The position numbers and the translations under genes are program-made. Positions 63,000 through 64,000 of a DNA stretch of 64,000 nucleotides are shown one piece after another. The stretch's first letter is position 1, and every line of letters starts with the position of its first letter. The notes under the pieces are model-generated. The model did no database searches. It was not told where the DNA came from and worked only from the letters and a program-made list of their open reading frames with translations. The DNA is from Bog-756 sp963841885 (GTDB lineage Bacteria; Actinomycetota; Acidimicrobiia; Acidimicrobiales; RAAP-2), in the NCBI GenBank assembly GCA_963841885.1, contig CAWJEK010000018.1, positions 143,422 to 207,421 of the forward strand. The letters run 5' to 3'.

Positions 63000-64000
63000 C
63001 GCTCCCGCGTGGCGACCACGAGGTACTCCGTCGGCCCGAGCAGCAGGTCGTTGATGGCGTCGATGGCCGCGTTGACGGTGGATGCGTCGGGGAGCGAGTC
63101 GCCCACCCGGTCCAGCCGACGGTCGTCACCGCCGGTCACCGTGGCCCGACCGTGAAACCGCGGGTGGCGAGCAGGTGGGCCCACGTCTCGGCGTGGAGCG
63201 GGCGACCGGGGGCCAGGTCGCGCACCACGGGCGGGGCGGCGGCCGCCCACGCCCCCGGGGACGGCGGAGTGGAGCACCAACGTGCCGTCGACGGCCAGCC
63301 GGGAGGCCACGAGCGCCAGGAGGTGCTCGCGTTCGTTGGGGCGCAGCCACTGGATGGAGCCGGTGAGCACGATGCCGCCCAGTGCCTCGGTGGAGACCAC
63401 GTCGAGGTGGTCGAGCAACGCCTCGGCGCGCACGTCGACCCCCCGGTCGAGCGCCGGCTCGAGGGCCAGGTCGGACGGGTCGACGCCGTAGGCGTCGACC
63501 CCCGACGCCAGCAGCGACTCGACCAGCGAGGCGTCACCGCAGTCGGCCACCAGGACCCGTCCGTGCACGCCGGCCAGCGCCCCGCCGCCGCCGCCGCCCA
63601 CCAGGTGTCCCGTCGTGGCCGTGGGCACCGCACCGGAGGGCAGGTCGGGCGTCCGATGGGCCTCGACGGCGGCCTCGAGGTCCTCGATGTGGTCCACCAC
63701 CACGTGGAACATCCGCGAGACCGACCAGGCGAACTTCACGATCTGGGTGACGATGAAGTTCATGTACCAGCCGAGGCCCTTGCGCATGGCCCGCTTCACA
63801 TAGCTGCCGACCGCCTTGTTGGAGGCGGTGGGCACGGCGATGTCGACGTAGGCCGACCCGTCGACCAGGGACAGCGTCTCGCGCAGACGGGCCCGCCCCT
63901 GGAGACCGACGGGCGAGAACTCGAGGAACAGCTCGTCGAGCCGCGTCGAGGCCGGCGGCAGGTCGCCCGAGGCGCGGCGCCGCGGACCTCGGCGTCGATC
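62996..64000 (-). CDS. methyltransferase-like protein (pair of compensating frameshifts; runs off right edge)
   Basis: The readable part ends at 62996 and continues without a stop to the window edge. The start is therefore outside the window; GTG 63835 is an internal codon, as protein-like sequence (LDELFLEFSPVGLQGRARLR) precedes it. The amphipathic region KRAMRKGLGWYMNFIVTQIV precedes a SAM-binding-like domain (VLVADCGDASLVESLLASGV; GVDPSDLALEP). Around 63260 (C5G4 run) and 63145 the frame shifts and returns; in between, the correct frame gives LAPGRPLHAETWAHLLATRG, matching the paralogue at 59590. It probably methylates a sugar of the exported glycan. Confidence 0.65.
   Translation of the reverse strand, partial: DRRRGPRRRASGDLPPASTRLDELFLEFSPVGLQGRARLRETLSLVDGSAYVDIAVPTASNKAVGSYVKRAMRKGLGWYMNFIVTQIVKFAWSVSRMFHVVVDHIEDLEAAVEAHRTPDLPSGAVPTATTGHLVGGGGGGALAGVHGRVLVADCGDASLVESLLASGVDAYGVDPSDLALEPALDRGVDVRAEALLDHLDVVSTEALGGIVLTGSIQWLRPNEREHLLALVASRLAVDGTLVLHSAVPGGVGGRRPARGARPGPRSPAPRRDVGPPARHPRFHGRATVTGGDDRRLDRVGDSLPDASTVNAAIDAINDLLLGPTEYLVVATRER

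Overview
The window is very GC-rich, densely packed chromosomal DNA from an actinomycetote. Supporting signs are the MurT/GatD lipid II amidation pair, two F420-type luciferase-like oxidoreductases, a DUF222-type HNH endonuclease, an MscL with a C-terminal zinc ribbon, a BTAD/SARP-type regulator and Wzm/Wzt-type polysaccharide export genes. A member of Acidimicrobiia or a nearby class is my best guess, but the sequence alone does not prove it. There are three tRNA genes (Val-CAC, Val-GAC, Cys-GCA). I found no rRNA, CRISPR array, insertion sequence or prophage.

Layout. 1-2.3 kb: edge fragment of an alpha/beta hydrolase, tRNA-Val and an amidase. 2.3-4.0 kb: a VOC protein and a membrane protein. 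4.0-11.1 kb: a TetR regulator divergent from a four-gene lipid-type operon (acyl-CoA reductase fused to a HAD domain, zinc dehydrogenase, LarA-like enzyme, acyltransferase). 11.2-14.7 kb: gatD-murT plus a HAD/acyltransferase fusion, all on the minus strand and overlapping. 15-20 kb: LysR regulator with an unusual leader, YqgE, enoyl-CoA hydratase, a small zinc-ribbon protein, TetR-MFS, mscL. 20.2-25.3 kb: a minus-strand run of redox and lipid-type enzymes (two luciferase-like oxidoreductases, nitroreductase, peroxiredoxin, thioesterase, CrtC-like protein). 25.5-28 kb: ECF sigma factor, anti-sigma factor and secreted glutamic (G1) peptidase, translationally coupled. 28-39 kb: conserved hypothetical, HNH endonuclease, secreted glycosidase-like protein, a large MalT/SARP-type regulator divergent from a secreted protein with near-identical 528-bp repeats, and an AI-2E family membrane protein. 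39-44.5 kb: a giant secreted protein with 14 DUF11/DUF7507-like repeats. 44.7-52.3 kb: small four-Cys protein, tRNAs, DUF2127 membrane protein, PhyH dioxygenase, glycosyltransferase, glnD and an L,D-transpeptidase. 52.3-64 kb: one long minus-strand operon for a surface polysaccharide (five glycosyltransferases, two methyltransferase-like proteins, Wzm/Wzt-type ABC transporter), with a ClpP protease subunit and an enoyl-CoA hydratase embedded in it.

About a dozen genes, including the housekeeping gene glnD, need one or more single-base frame changes to read through. Many of these lie at runs of C or G, and two genes carry compensating pairs of shifts. Sequence error in a draft or metagenome assembly is the simplest explanation. 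I therefore annotate these loci as single genes and give the position of each shift.

The most interesting leads are three GTTARC direct repeats spaced exactly 11 bp apart between the SARP-type regulator and the secreted repeat protein; the ClpP subunit inside a polysaccharide export operon; the uncharacterised reductase/LarA-like/acyltransferase lipid operon; the sigma/anti-sigma/glutamic peptidase module; and a leader with a strong hairpin and a 9-codon ORF ahead of the LysR gene.
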